Below are positions 26,561-34,312 of a stretch of 64,000 nt of DNA, one piece after another. Made by a program: the position numbers and the translations under genes. The notes beneath the pieces were generated by a model. It did no database searches. It saw nothing but the letters and a program-made list of their open reading frames with translations, and was not told the origin of the DNA. The stretch's first letter is position 1, and each line of letters begins with the position of its first letter. Source of the stretch: an uncultured Chitinophagaceae bacterium (GTDB lineage: Bacteria; Bacteroidota; Bacteroidia; Chitinophagales; Chitinophagaceae); assembly GCA_938017685.1 (NCBI GenBank), contig CALIIL010000011.1, positions 18,501 to 82,500 on the forward strand. The letters run 5' to 3'.

Positions 26561-26947
26561 ATGGAACAATACAAAGACCGCATCAAGCAAGCAGAGACGA
26601 GAATATTTAAGGTTGTATTTCCTCATACGACCAACCACTACAATACCTTATTTGGCGGCACGGCCATGTACTTAATGGATGAAGCTGCGTTTATGACCGC
26701 CACTCGATTTAGCAGAAAAAAAGTAGTGACAGTATCTTCAAGTAAAATAGATTTTACAGAACCGATACCCGCCGATACGATTATAGAATTGGTAGGTACG
26801 GTAATAAAAATAGGGAACACCAGCATGGAAGTACAGGTAGAAATATTTCAAGAAAATATGTACGACCACAACCGAAAAAAATCAATCACTGGCACATTTA
26901 CTTTTGTGGCTATTGATAAAAATGGAAAAGCAATAAAAATTACATAA
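26561..26947 (+). CDS. Acyl-CoA thioesterase, hot-dog fold (YciA/BACH-like)
   Basis: A 128-residue hot-dog protein with VVFPHTTNHYNTLFGGTAMYLMDEAAF, the family's substrate-site pattern (N-x-x-G then D/E), and SSKIDFTEPIPADTII. Members hydrolyse acyl-CoA thioesters. It is wedged between nrdB (12 bp) and nrdA, whose ATG overlaps its stop by one base, so it belongs to the same riboswitch-controlled transcript. I know of no direct function in deoxynucleotide synthesis; its place may be accidental or tied to B12-dependent acyl-CoA metabolism. Confidence 0.85.
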   Translation: MEQYKDRIKQAETRIFKVVFPHTTNHYNTLFGGTAMYLMDEAAFMTATRFSRKKVVTVSSSKIDFTEPIPADTIIELVGTVIKIGNTSMEVQVEIFQENMYDHNRKKSITGTFTFVAIDKNGKAIKIT

Positions 26948-28599
26948 TGAACAACGAAAGACTATGGTGGCTAAATGATGAAAGCCAACAGATACTAAAC
27001 AGAGGCTATTTACTAAAAGGCGAAACGGTAAAAACTGCGATTGAGCGTGTGGCAACAGCCGCGGCAAAACGTTTGTACAAACCAGAATTAATTGAGCCTT
27101 TTATTGAAATGATAGAGAAAGGTTGGATGAGTTTAAGCTCGCCGATCTGGGCTAATATGGGCACCGAAAGAGGCTTGCCTATATCGTGTTTTAATGCTTA
27201 TGTACCTGATTATATTGAAGGCATTACACACAAGCTGGGTGAGGTTATTATGCAAACGAAAATTGGGGGTGGCACTTCGGGTTACTTTGGTGAGCTGCGT
27301 GAGCGTGGTAGCGCAGTTACAGATAATGGAAAGAGTAGTGGCGCGGTTAGTTTTATGAAATTATTTGATGCAGCCATGGATACGATTTCTCAAGGAGGAG
27401 TTCGCCGTGGTGCATTTGCGGCCTATTTAGATATTGACCATGCTGATATTCATGAGTTTTTAAAAATAAAAGATATTGGTAATCCAATTCAAAATTTATT
27501 TTATGCCGTATGCGTGCCTGATTATTGGATGCGTGATATGATTGATGGCGATGCGGATAAAAGAGAAATTTGGGCCAAGGTATTAGAGAGCCGACAACAG
27601 AAAGGTTTACCATATATTTTCTTTACAGATAATATTAATAAAAATAAACCACAGGTGTACAAGGATAAGAATATGAATATTTATTCTAGTAACCTCTGTG
27701 CCGAAATTGTGTTGCCATCTTGTAAGGACGAGTCTTTTATTTGTTGCTTATCATCTATGAACTTAGAGCTTTATGATGAATGGAAAGAGACCAATGCGGT
27801 GCAATTAGCAATTTACTTTTTGGATGCAGTACTACAAGAATTTATTGTTAAAACAGAGGACAATCATTACCTAGCTTCAGCCAATCGTTTTGCTAAGCGA
27901 CACCGTGCTTTGGGTCTTGGTGTTATGGGTTGGCACTCTTATTTACAAAAAAATAATATTCCTTTTGAAGGTTTAAAGTCTAAAAGCTTAACGAATACCA
28001 TATTTAAGAACATACAAGAAAAAGCAATAAAGGCCAGTGAAGAGTTAGCCAATATATATGGTGAGCCTGACGTGCTTAAAGAGTATGGAAGAAGAAACAC
28101 TACACTCATGGCTATTGCTCCCACGACTTCATCGTCGGCTATATTGGGGCAAGCCTCACCAGGTATTGAACCGTTTAGCAGTAATTATTATAAGGCAGGA
28201 TCAGCTAAGGGAAACTTTATGCGAAAAAATAAATACCTCAATGCATTACTTACTAAGAAAGAGTGTAATACTGAAGAGATATGGAGAAGTATTATGCTAC
28301 AACACGGAAGTGTACAACACTTAGATGAGCTCACGGCTGAAGAAAAAAGTGTGTTTAAAACATTTAAAGAAATTAGTCAACTGGAAATTATACAACAAGC
28401 GGCACTCCGTCAGAAATTTATAGACCAGTCACAAAGCTTAAACATTAATATTCCTTCTGGGCTTTCTATTAAAGAGGTTAATAAATTGATTATTGAAGCC
28501 TGGAAGTTGGGCGTTAAAACATTGTATTATCAGCGTAGTCAGAGTGTGTCTAAAGAATTTGTTTCTGATATTGTAAGTTGCTCTAGTTGTGAGGCGTAG
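26947..28599 (+). CDS. nrdA: Class I ribonucleotide reductase, alpha subunit
   Basis: A compact 550-residue catalytic subunit. C81 (LPISCFN) and C266 (FICCLSS) fit the reducing pair. N249-x-C251-x-E253 (SNLCAEI) is the active-site motif with the thiyl cysteine. Y527-Y528 (LYYQRSQ) continues the radical path, and the C-terminal C545/C548 pair shuttles electrons from thioredoxin. The protein begins directly with the catalytic N-domain and has no ATP-cone, so with the cone-less NrdB no overall-activity site is visible. It overlaps the thioesterase gene by 1 bp. Confidence 0.95.
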   Translation: MNNERLWWLNDESQQILNRGYLLKGETVKTAIERVATAAAKRLYKPELIEPFIEMIEKGWMSLSSPIWANMGTERGLPISCFNAYVPDYIEGITHKLGEVIMQTKIGGGTSGYFGELRERGSAVTDNGKSSGAVSFMKLFDAAMDTISQGGVRRGAFAAYLDIDHADIHEFLKIKDIGNPIQNLFYAVCVPDYWMRDMIDGDADKREIWAKVLESRQQKGLPYIFFTDNINKNKPQVYKDKNMNIYSSNLCAEIVLPSCKDESFICCLSSMNLELYDEWKETNAVQLAIYFLDAVLQEFIVKTEDNHYLASANRFAKRHRALGLGVMGWHSYLQKNNIPFEGLKSKSLTNTIFKNIQEKAIKASEELANIYGEPDVLKEYGRRNTTLMAIAPTTSSSAILGQASPGIEPFSSNYYKAGSAKGNFMRKNKYLNALLTKKECNTEEIWRSIMLQHGSVQHLDELTAEEKSVFKTFKEISQLEIIQQAALRQKFIDQSQSLNINIPSGLSIKEVNKLIIEAWKLGVKTLYYQRSQSVSKEFVSDIVSCSSCEA

Positions 28600-28672
28600 T
28601 AATTATATAAATTTTAAGCACTACTCTGTAACTCTTTATTTTTCTGATGGTTTTTTTTATATATTATAAATT

Positions 28673-28810
28673 TTGAACAACTTGAAATATACCATAATAA
28701 CAATAGCAACTATACTAATAATGAGTGCAGCGTTTCAATGTTATAAGTCTGTAGTTACAGATTACGATGTAATGAAGCAGCAAAAAAAATCACTAAAAGC
28801 TGTGCTTTAG
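28673..28810 (+). CDS. Possible small lipoprotein-like peptide
   Basis: A 45-codon frame from TTG (28673) to TAG (28808) encodes a hydrophobic stretch (KYTIITIATILIMSAAFQC) that resembles a lipoprotein signal, followed by a short charged tail. Start and expression are unsupported. The end overlaps an 18-bp near-perfect dyad (CTTTAGCC-AA-GGCTAAAG, 28805-28822). I saw nothing else in the 28,600-28,918 gap. Confidence 0.22.
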   Translation: MNNLKYTIITIATILIMSAAFQCYKSVVTDYDVMKQQKKSLKAVL

Positions 28811-28918
28811 CCAAGGCTAAAGAGGGATAATAAAAGCAGTAAGGCCATCATGACTTTACCGCTTTTATATTTTATGAGTGCGTACACAATAAAGGGCACA
28901 GTACTTATTGCATAAAAA

Positions 28919-28943
28919 AACCGTCTCAAATATTGAGACGGTT
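28919..28943 (-). terminator. Terminator of atpA
   Basis: AACCGTCTCAA (28919-28929) pairs with TTGAGACGGTT (28933-28943) over a 3-base loop. On the minus strand it is followed by a U-run (A-run at 28914-28920 on the plus strand), so it terminates atpA 24 bp after its stop and may also stop nrdA transcripts. Confidence 0.88.
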
Positions 28944-28966
28944 CTAGATTAATTATTTTTTAAGTT

Positions 28967-30544
28967 TTATTTAAACTGAGGGATCAGGTTCTTAGCCAAT
29001 TCTTTCATGCTTTCAAGACCTTCTTTCGGTAACTTCCCTTTTTTAAATTCTGCTAATAGTTCTGGCATTTTGTTCTCCATTTCTAATAAGAACTGCTCTT
29101 CAAATTCCTTCATTCTATTTACAGGTACCTCACGCACTAAGTTATTTGTACCTAAGAATACAATAGCCACTTGCTTCTCAACTGAGAAGGGTTGGAACTG
29201 CCCTTGCTTTAAAATCTCCACGTTACGAGCACCTTTATCTAATACAGATTTAGTTGCTTCATCTAAGTCACCACCAAATTTAGAGAAAGCCTCCATCTCA
29301 CGATAAAGTGCTTGGTCTAGTTTTAATGTACCGGCAACTTTTTTCATTGATTTAATTTGAGCACTACCTCCCACACGTGATACCGAAATACCTACGTTAA
29401 TTGCAGGACGGATACCTGAGTTAAATAAGTTAGTCTCTAAGAATATCTGACCATCCGTAATAGAAATTACATTCGTTGGGATATAAGCACTTACATCACC
29501 TGCTTGTGTTTCAATAATTGGTAAGGCTGTTAATGAACCACCACCTTTTACTTTACCTTTTAAGCATGTTGGTAAGTCATTCATTTGACTAGCAATCTCA
29601 TCATTCCCAATCACTTTTGCAGCACGCTCTAATAAGCGAGAGTGTAAGTAGAAAACATCACCAGGATATGCCTCACGACCTGGAGGACGACGCAATAATA
29701 AAGATACCTCACGGTAAGCTACTGCCTGTTTAGACAAATCATCAAATACGATTAATGCCGGACGACCCGTATCACGGAAGTACTCACCAATAGCAGTACC
29801 TGCGAATGGTGCGTAGAACTGTAATGGAGCAGGATCTGCTGCCGAAGCTGCTACAATAGTAGTGTAGGCCATAGCACCATGCTCTTCCAATGTTTTCATA
29901 ACCTGAGCAATGGTCGATGCTTTTTGCCCAATAGCTACATATATACAAAATACAGGCTCACCTGCATCGTAAAATTCTTTTTGATTAATAATCGTATCAA
30001 CACATATCGCAGATTTACCAGTTTGTCTATCTCCAATAACCAACTCACGCTGTCCACGACCTACTGGTATCATAGCATCAATGGCTTTAATCCCTGTTTG
30101 TAATGGCTCAGTAACTGGCTCACGATATATAACACCAGGTGCTTTACGCTCAATAGGCATCTCAAACAATTCACCTTCAATCGGACCTTTGCCATCAATA
30201 GGCTCACCTAGCGTATTGATTACACGACCCAACATACCTTCTCCTACTTTAATAGAAGCAATACGTCCTGTGCGCTTAACCTTATCACCTTCTTTAATAC
30301 CTGTGCTCTGACCCATAAGTACTACACCTACATTGTCTTCCTCCAAGTTTAAGGCAATCGCTTGTGTGCCATTTCCAAACTCAACCAACTCTCCAGAACT
30401 TACGCCATTAAGGCCGTAAATACGAGCGATACCATCACCCACTTGAAGAACAGTTCCTACTTCTTCCAAATCGGCCGAAGGGTTAAAATTGCTTAATTGC
30501 TCACGTAATATCGAAGAAATTTCTTCTGGTTTTATATCTGGCAT
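28967..30544 (-). CDS. atpA: ATP synthase F1 subunit alpha
   Basis: A full-length 525-residue alpha subunit. The Walker A motif is [47 protein letters not shown] and [15 protein letters not shown] contain the residues that complete the beta-subunit catalytic sites. It is monocistronic here: its own promoter lies upstream, a terminator follows, and no atpG, atpD or atpC is present. It faces away from atpB-E-F-H, 7 kb distant, although in most genomes atpA directly follows atpH. Confidence 0.97.
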   Translation of the reverse strand: MPDIKPEEISSILREQLSNFNPSADLEEVGTVLQVGDGIARIYGLNGVSSGELVEFGNGTQAIALNLEEDNVGVVLMGQSTGIKEGDKVKRTGRIASIKVGEGMLGRVINTLGEPIDGKGPIEGELFEMPIERKAPGVIYREPVTEPLQTGIKAIDAMIPVGRGQRELVIGDRQTGKSAICVDTIINQKEFYDAGEPVFCIYVAIGQKASTIAQVMKTLEEHGAMAYTTIVAASAADPAPLQFYAPFAGTAIGEYFRDTGRPALIVFDDLSKQAVAYREVSLLLRRPPGREAYPGDVFYLHSRLLERAAKVIGNDEIASQMNDLPTCLKGKVKGGGSLTALPIIETQAGDVSAYIPTNVISITDGQIFLETNLFNSGIRPAINVGISVSRVGGSAQIKSMKKVAGTLKLDQALYREMEAFSKFGGDLDEATKSVLDKGARNVEILKQGQFQPFSVEKQVAIVFLGTNNLVREVPVNRMKEFEEQFLLEMENKMPELLAEFKKGKLPKEGLESMKELAKNLIPQFK

Positions 30545-30567
30545 AAATATGCGTTTTTATTAGGGCG

Positions 30568-30600
30568 CAAAGGTAAGACGGCTATGCCGAAAATCACAAA
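30568..30600 (-). promoter_or_regulatory. Promoter of atpA
   Basis: On the minus strand TTTG (30600-30597), 21 bp, then TACCTTTG (30575-30568) matches the Bacteroidota consensus, with the same 21-bp spacing as the atpB promoter. The leader is about 20 bases long. Confidence 0.7.
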
Positions 30601-30647
30601 AAAACAAATGTCAAATATCAAAGATTTTGAAACTTAAACTTTAAGGG

Positions 30648-30995
30648 TTATTTGTTTTTTAGTTCTTTAATTTCCTTCCCTAAAGATTTTACCATATCTA
30701 CTATTGACTTAATGACTTCAGGATCAGAATAAAAATTATGTTGAATTTGATTTACGGAAGCTTTATCTGAAAAATGGCTATTAAAAATATTAAAAGCCGT
30801 CATTGGAATAAGCTCGAATACTGGAATGTCAAGGGCTTCAGCAGTTCGATTAATTTCATCCCAAGTTGGTGATTTTTTACCTCTTTCAATATCTGATAAG
30901 CGATGAGTGTCTATTTTAATTAAGTCAGCAAGTGTTGCTTGGTTAATATCTTTTTTCACACGTGCAACTTGTATTTTTTTACCTATAGATTCCAT
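30648..30995 (-). CDS. XRE-family HTH regulator
   Basis: A 115-residue protein with an N-terminal helix-turn-helix (KIQVARVKKDINQATLADLIKIDTHRLSDIERGK, residues about 5-40) and a lysine-rich C-terminal helix that may oligomerise. It is divergent, across 96 bp, from the three tandem secreted-protein genes at 31092-32306. It is the obvious candidate to control them and possibly itself. The gap contains an ATATAGA/ATATAGT direct repeat near 31009-31021 that could be an operator. Confidence 0.85.
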   Translation of the reverse strand: MESIGKKIQVARVKKDINQATLADLIKIDTHRLSDIERGKKSPTWDEINRTAEALDIPVFELIPMTAFNIFNSHFSDKASVNQIQHNFYSDPEVIKSIVDMVKSLGKEIKELKNK

Positions 30996-31091
30996 ATAAT
31001 TTGTAAATATAGAATATAGTTTGGATGCGGAAATATTTTGTTTTCAAGAAGTTAATCGATATTTGTTTTGAACAAAGAAAATTGAAGATTT

Positions 31092-31496
31092 ATGAAAAAT
31101 ATGAAAATTTTCTTTGGTGTTTTGGTGTTGCTTTTTACTGGCGTTACAGTTAGCGCTAAGCATACACAAATTACCAAAGAAAATCAAGGTCCAGATGGCT
31201 TTAAGTATGTGCATGAATTTCACGACCAAGCATCAAATACTCTTTCTTGTAAGGAGCCTGGAACTAACTTGTGCGCTTGGCTGAAACATTCGGGAAGTAG
31301 TTATACAATAATTGGTAATGGAACCGATTATTTAGTCGATGATTTAGTAGCCTATGCCGAAGGGCAAATGGATCAAGGGCTTAATTCTGGCACTACAGTT
31401 TTTCCAGGTCAGGTTTTAGTAACATGGGAAACAACTGAACTTGGATATGTAATAACAATATTAAACGGAACTGATTTTCCAGAACATTTAAAATAA
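31092..31496 (+). CDS. Secreted CKEPG-motif protein, paralogue 1
   Basis: A 134-residue protein with a signal peptide (KIFFGVLVLLFTGVTVSA) and a mature part starting KHTQITKENQGPDGFKYVHE. It carries two cysteines in SCKEPGTNLC, then YTIIGNGTDYLVDDLVAYAE and a C-terminal LVTWETTELGYVITILNG. I do not recognise the family. It is about 65 percent identical to the next gene by eye, with near-identical DNA over the last third, so a recent duplication is likely. The paired cysteines would form a disulfide in the periplasm, and an exported CxxC protein is encoded four genes on. Confidence 0.8.
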   Translation: MKNMKIFFGVLVLLFTGVTVSAKHTQITKENQGPDGFKYVHEFHDQASNTLSCKEPGTNLCAWLKHSGSSYTIIGNGTDYLVDDLVAYAEGQMDQGLNSGTTVFPGQVLVTWETTELGYVITILNGTDFPEHLK

Positions 31497-31501
31497 TAAA
31501 A

Positions 31502-31906
31502 ATGAAGAATATTAAAATTTTAATTTGTGCAATACTATTTATACTATCCTCTAATATTGCTAAAGCTAAGCATACACAAATAACCAAAGAAAATGGAGGT
31601 GCAAATGGGTATAAACATGTAACAGAAATTCGAAATGAAACATCAGATATTCTCAATTGTAAAGAACCTGGTTATTCGAGTTGCACATTCACTAAAGACA
31701 ATGGTCATGGACTTACCATCATAGGAAATGGAACCGATTATTTAGTAGAGTATTTAGTAGCCTATGCCGAAGAACAAATGAACCAAGGTGTTGCCTCTGG
31801 TATTACAGTTTTTCCAGGTCAGGTTTTAGTAACTTGGGAAACAACGGAATATGGGTATATAATAACAATATTAAACGGAGATGATTTTCCAGAACATTTA
31901 AAATAA
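31502..31906 (+). CDS. Secreted CKEPG-motif protein, paralogue 2
   Basis: A 134-residue paralogue of the preceding gene, with signal peptide, KHTQITKENGGANGYKHVTE, the cysteine motif NCKEPGYSSC, and a C-terminal half almost identical to paralogue 1 (IIGNGTDYLVEYLVAYAE, TVFPGQVLVTWETTE). It lies only 5 bp after its twin. The variable part is the middle, around the second cysteine and the following 15 residues. That would fit a binding or specificity region, but this is inference. Function unknown. Confidence 0.8.
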   Translation: MKNIKILICAILFILSSNIAKAKHTQITKENGGANGYKHVTEIRNETSDILNCKEPGYSSCTFTKDNGHGLTIIGNGTDYLVEYLVAYAEEQMNQGVASGITVFPGQVLVTWETTEYGYIITILNGDDFPEHLK

Positions 31907-31913
31907 AATAATT

Positions 31914-32306
31914 ATGAAAAGAATAAAAGAAATAGGAATGATTTTAGGGTGCTTATTTTTAATTGTCTCAAGCTCATATGCAAAAGAGGTTGTAATAGTA
32001 AAGAAAAATGAAGGTGCTGATGGTTTTAAGTATATCTACGAATGGTGCAATGGTTCATTTCATTCATTGTATTGCAAAGATCCTGGATATTCTAGCTGTT
32101 TTATTGGCAATCATGGAAATTTGGCTCATTATGGAGGCTATACAATGGATCAAGTGTATAGTATTGTTGAAGATGCAATAGCAATGGGTAATATACCAGG
32201 TAAGTTAATTCAAGAGAATGTTGTTATTACATGGCAATATTTAGAGGACGATGAGTTGCAAATTAAAATTTACACAGAATCTGATATACCTTTACAAATG
32301 CAGTAA
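31914..32306 (+). CDS. Secreted CKDPG-motif protein, paralogue 3
   Basis: A 130-residue third member of the tandem family, more diverged. It has a signal peptide (MILGCLFLIVSSSYA), then KNEGADGFKYIYEW, YCKDPGYSSC, a shifted middle (GGYTMDQVYSIVEDAIAMG) and VVITWQYLEDDELQIKIY. It keeps the two motif cysteines and gains one more in EWCNG. It lies 7 bp after paralogue 2 and ends 13 bp before the start chosen for the propeller-like lipoprotein. Function unknown. Confidence 0.78.
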   Translation: MKRIKEIGMILGCLFLIVSSSYAKEVVIVKKNEGADGFKYIYEWCNGSFHSLYCKDPGYSSCFIGNHGNLAHYGGYTMDQVYSIVEDAIAMGNIPGKLIQENVVITWQYLEDDELQIKIYTESDIPLQMQ

Positions 32307-32319
32307 CTTCAGTATTTAT

Positions 32320-33555
32320 ATGATCGCAAACCATAAATTAATACTATTTTTTATCACCATTATCATGAGTTCTTGCCAGGCGCAACAACTTTTTATTAGT
32401 AGTAACAAGATAAATACCAATATAAGTAGCACTATACCTGCTAATGAAATATATTACGATATAAATAATTCAAGTTTATTTTATCTACACAAGCCCAACA
32501 AGAATAAGTTAACAATATATAAATCGGCTTTAAAATCAACGAATAAAAGCCAATCAGATTCAGTAACGCTAGTCATTAATGATTATGATAATATAGTTGA
32601 TTTGGCGGTAAGTAATGATGAAAAGATTGCTTTGCTAACCTATGATAGTTTGTACATCTATAATAAATCCAGCTTGGAATACAAGAATGCTGTAACAGAT
32701 GTTACCAATGTCAAAATTATTAATGACAGCACACTTCTATTATATCAAGTTTATAATACCCATCCGCTGGATGGTTTTACAGGAGCAAAGCTTCAAGTGA
32801 TAAAAAAGAGAAATAATACCTATACAACAGGCGAGTCCAAATTGATGTTTTATGAGGGGATTCAATTCAGCCATAGGGTTAAACATTGGGTTGCAGTCGC
32901 AAATAATAAAATCTATCTAACCAAAACGCTCAGTCAAAAATCGATAGTAATGGATGTAGATTTGAATGTTCTCAAAGAAATACCTATAAAGAATAATTTT
33001 CAGAACAATAATATTCAATCGTATCTGGATAGCATAACTATGAGTAAACTAGCGATTGTGGATAGTATGTCCATGAACAAGGTTTCTACAAGAGAAATTG
33101 TAACTTATTTAAGAAGAAACAGAAGCTTTAGTGTTAAATCTTTTTACTATGATACCTTATTAAGTATCGATAGTTCAATTTTTAGGGTCGAAAAAGTTTT
33201 TGCATTTAAGCATTATCTAATCTATTCCAAGAAGTTTCCGAATGCTAGAGATGCGGAAAGAAAAATTGATATCTATGATCTAAAAAAACATAAGAGAGTT
33301 ATAACAGATAAATATTTTTCATTAAATCGAGATCCTATAAAATCAGAGCAAGACTTAGTTCCATTAGGACTTTCGTATAGTAATAAAATTGCCTATAACT
33401 CAGATGGATTATTGGTACAATATTCAGGTCAATCATACATACCAAATAAAATTAAATATCCAATATCGAGAGAAGATTTAAAAAAACAATTGAACAACTA
33501 CTACTTGGACCATGACGGAACAGGTACTTTCTTTGTTTATAGCATTAATCCATGA
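32320..33555 (+). CDS. Propeller-like lipoprotein of unknown function
   Basis: The ATG at 32320 gives IANHKLILFFITIIMSSC, a good lipoprotein signal with lipobox MSSC. The frame is open further left, into paralogue 3, but that start would remove the signal peptide. The 411-residue protein is rich in alternating beta-strands (NDYDNIVDLAVSNDEKIALLTYDSLYIYN and similar), suggesting a beta-propeller. Clear blade repeats cannot be counted by eye. It overlaps the next gene by 4 bp. In Bacteroides, six-bladed-propeller lipoproteins travel with small secreted peptides and thioredoxin-fold proteins; this cluster resembles that arrangement without obvious NVEALA motifs. Confidence 0.62.
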   Translation: MIANHKLILFFITIIMSSCQAQQLFISSNKINTNISSTIPANEIYYDINNSSLFYLHKPNKNKLTIYKSALKSTNKSQSDSVTLVINDYDNIVDLAVSNDEKIALLTYDSLYIYNKSSLEYKNAVTDVTNVKIINDSTLLLYQVYNTHPLDGFTGAKLQVIKKRNNTYTTGESKLMFYEGIQFSHRVKHWVAVANNKIYLTKTLSQKSIVMDVDLNVLKEIPIKNNFQNNNIQSYLDSITMSKLAIVDSMSMNKVSTREIVTYLRRNRSFSVKSFYYDTLLSIDSSIFRVEKVFAFKHYLIYSKKFPNARDAERKIDIYDLKKHKRVITDKYFSLNRDPIKSEQDLVPLGLSYSNKIAYNSDGLLVQYSGQSYIPNKIKYPISREDLKKQLNNYYLDHDGTGTFFVYSINP

Positions 33556-34010
33556 TTAGAGTAATCTTTATTTTATTGTTTATGAATTTCGGCGCCGAAG
33601 CGCAAGACTATGACCTTGATAATTTACGTACAATAAGAAATGAACCAGTCACTTATGATAGTGATAAAAGCAATATAATAATTACAACTACAAATAAAAT
33701 TTGTTATAACTGCCTCTTGCAATTGGACAGCACTATGACTATTGATACAAATAGTCATAGTCTATATTTGGTAATGGTTGCCAAAGAATATAATGTTCTC
33801 AGCATAAAACAATTTAAGCGTATGGTTGCTAAAGCCTTTACGAAAAATAGTCCGTACATAAACATATTAGTGAATATAGATGCTAAAAATATCAATATTC
33901 TCTCGCCCTTCATGCACTATCAAGCACTTAATAGGAAATTAGTCTATTTATCCTATGAGTGTTTATTTCAAAAAAATAGAGTATACTCGTTAAAAGAGAT
34001 TTTGAGATAA
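33552..34010 (+). CDS. Exported thioredoxin-like protein with CxxC
   Basis: A 152-residue protein with a signal peptide (VIFILLFMNFGAEA) and a central IIITTTNKICYNCLLQLDS. A strand followed by CxxC at a helix start is what thioredoxin-fold redoxins show. The usual WC is replaced by IC and no cis-proline motif is obvious, so the fold is a suggestion. It is the last gene of the set starting at 31092 and could act on the cysteine pairs of the three small secreted proteins. Confidence 0.55.
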   Translation: MIRVIFILLFMNFGAEAQDYDLDNLRTIRNEPVTYDSDKSNIIITTTNKICYNCLLQLDSTMTIDTNSHSLYLVMVAKEYNVLSIKQFKRMVAKAFTKNSPYINILVNIDAKNINILSPFMHYQALNRKLVYLSYECLFQKNRVYSLKEILR

Positions 34011-34030
34011 AACATATTAAAAAAATTGGT

Positions 34031-34225
34031 GATGTGAAAGAAACCCATCATCAACAAGCCTTTCCGACGTCAGAAAGGTTCATCTATCAGTCGGAAATCT
34101 GTCCATACAGATCCGTGAATATTAGAAAAGCAAGTCCAGGCGAGGTTAGTCCAAATAATTTGCCACCACCCGTTCCATATTTCACTAATTTCTACAAAGA
34201 TGGTAAGCGTGTGGAACAGGAATAA
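34031..34225 (+). other. Structured intergenic DNA upstream of dnaN, with doubtful 63-codon frame
   Basis: The 302-bp gap between the CxxC gene and dnaN contains three overlapping dyads in about 55 bp: TTTCCGAC/GTCGGAAA (34061-34068 and 34090-34097), CCTTTC/GAAAGG (34059-34064 and 34073-34078), and ATCTGT/ACAGAT (34097-34102 and 34107-34112). They could form alternative RNA structures. A GTG-started 63-codon frame (34034-34225, proline-rich near its end) covers the area; I do not recognise it and would not call it a gene. Confidence 0.4.
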
Positions 34226-34287
34226 TTGAGGTTGAATCTGTTTACAACAAATTATTAAGATTAGCATTTAACTCAGTATGCTTGAAT

Positions 34288-34295
34288 TATATTTG
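34288..34295 (+). promoter_or_regulatory. dnaN -7 box
   Basis: TATATTTG matches the consensus TAnnTTTG and ends 17 bp before the dnaN ATG. No clear -33 TTTG is visible. Confidence 0.5.
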
Positions 34296-34312
34296 TCCCA
34301 AACTAAGAAAAA

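Noticed and set aside
31092..32306. NVEALA peptide family
   Set aside because: The small proteins lack the NVEALA motif and the usual Cys-rich tail. Only the neighbourhood is similar.
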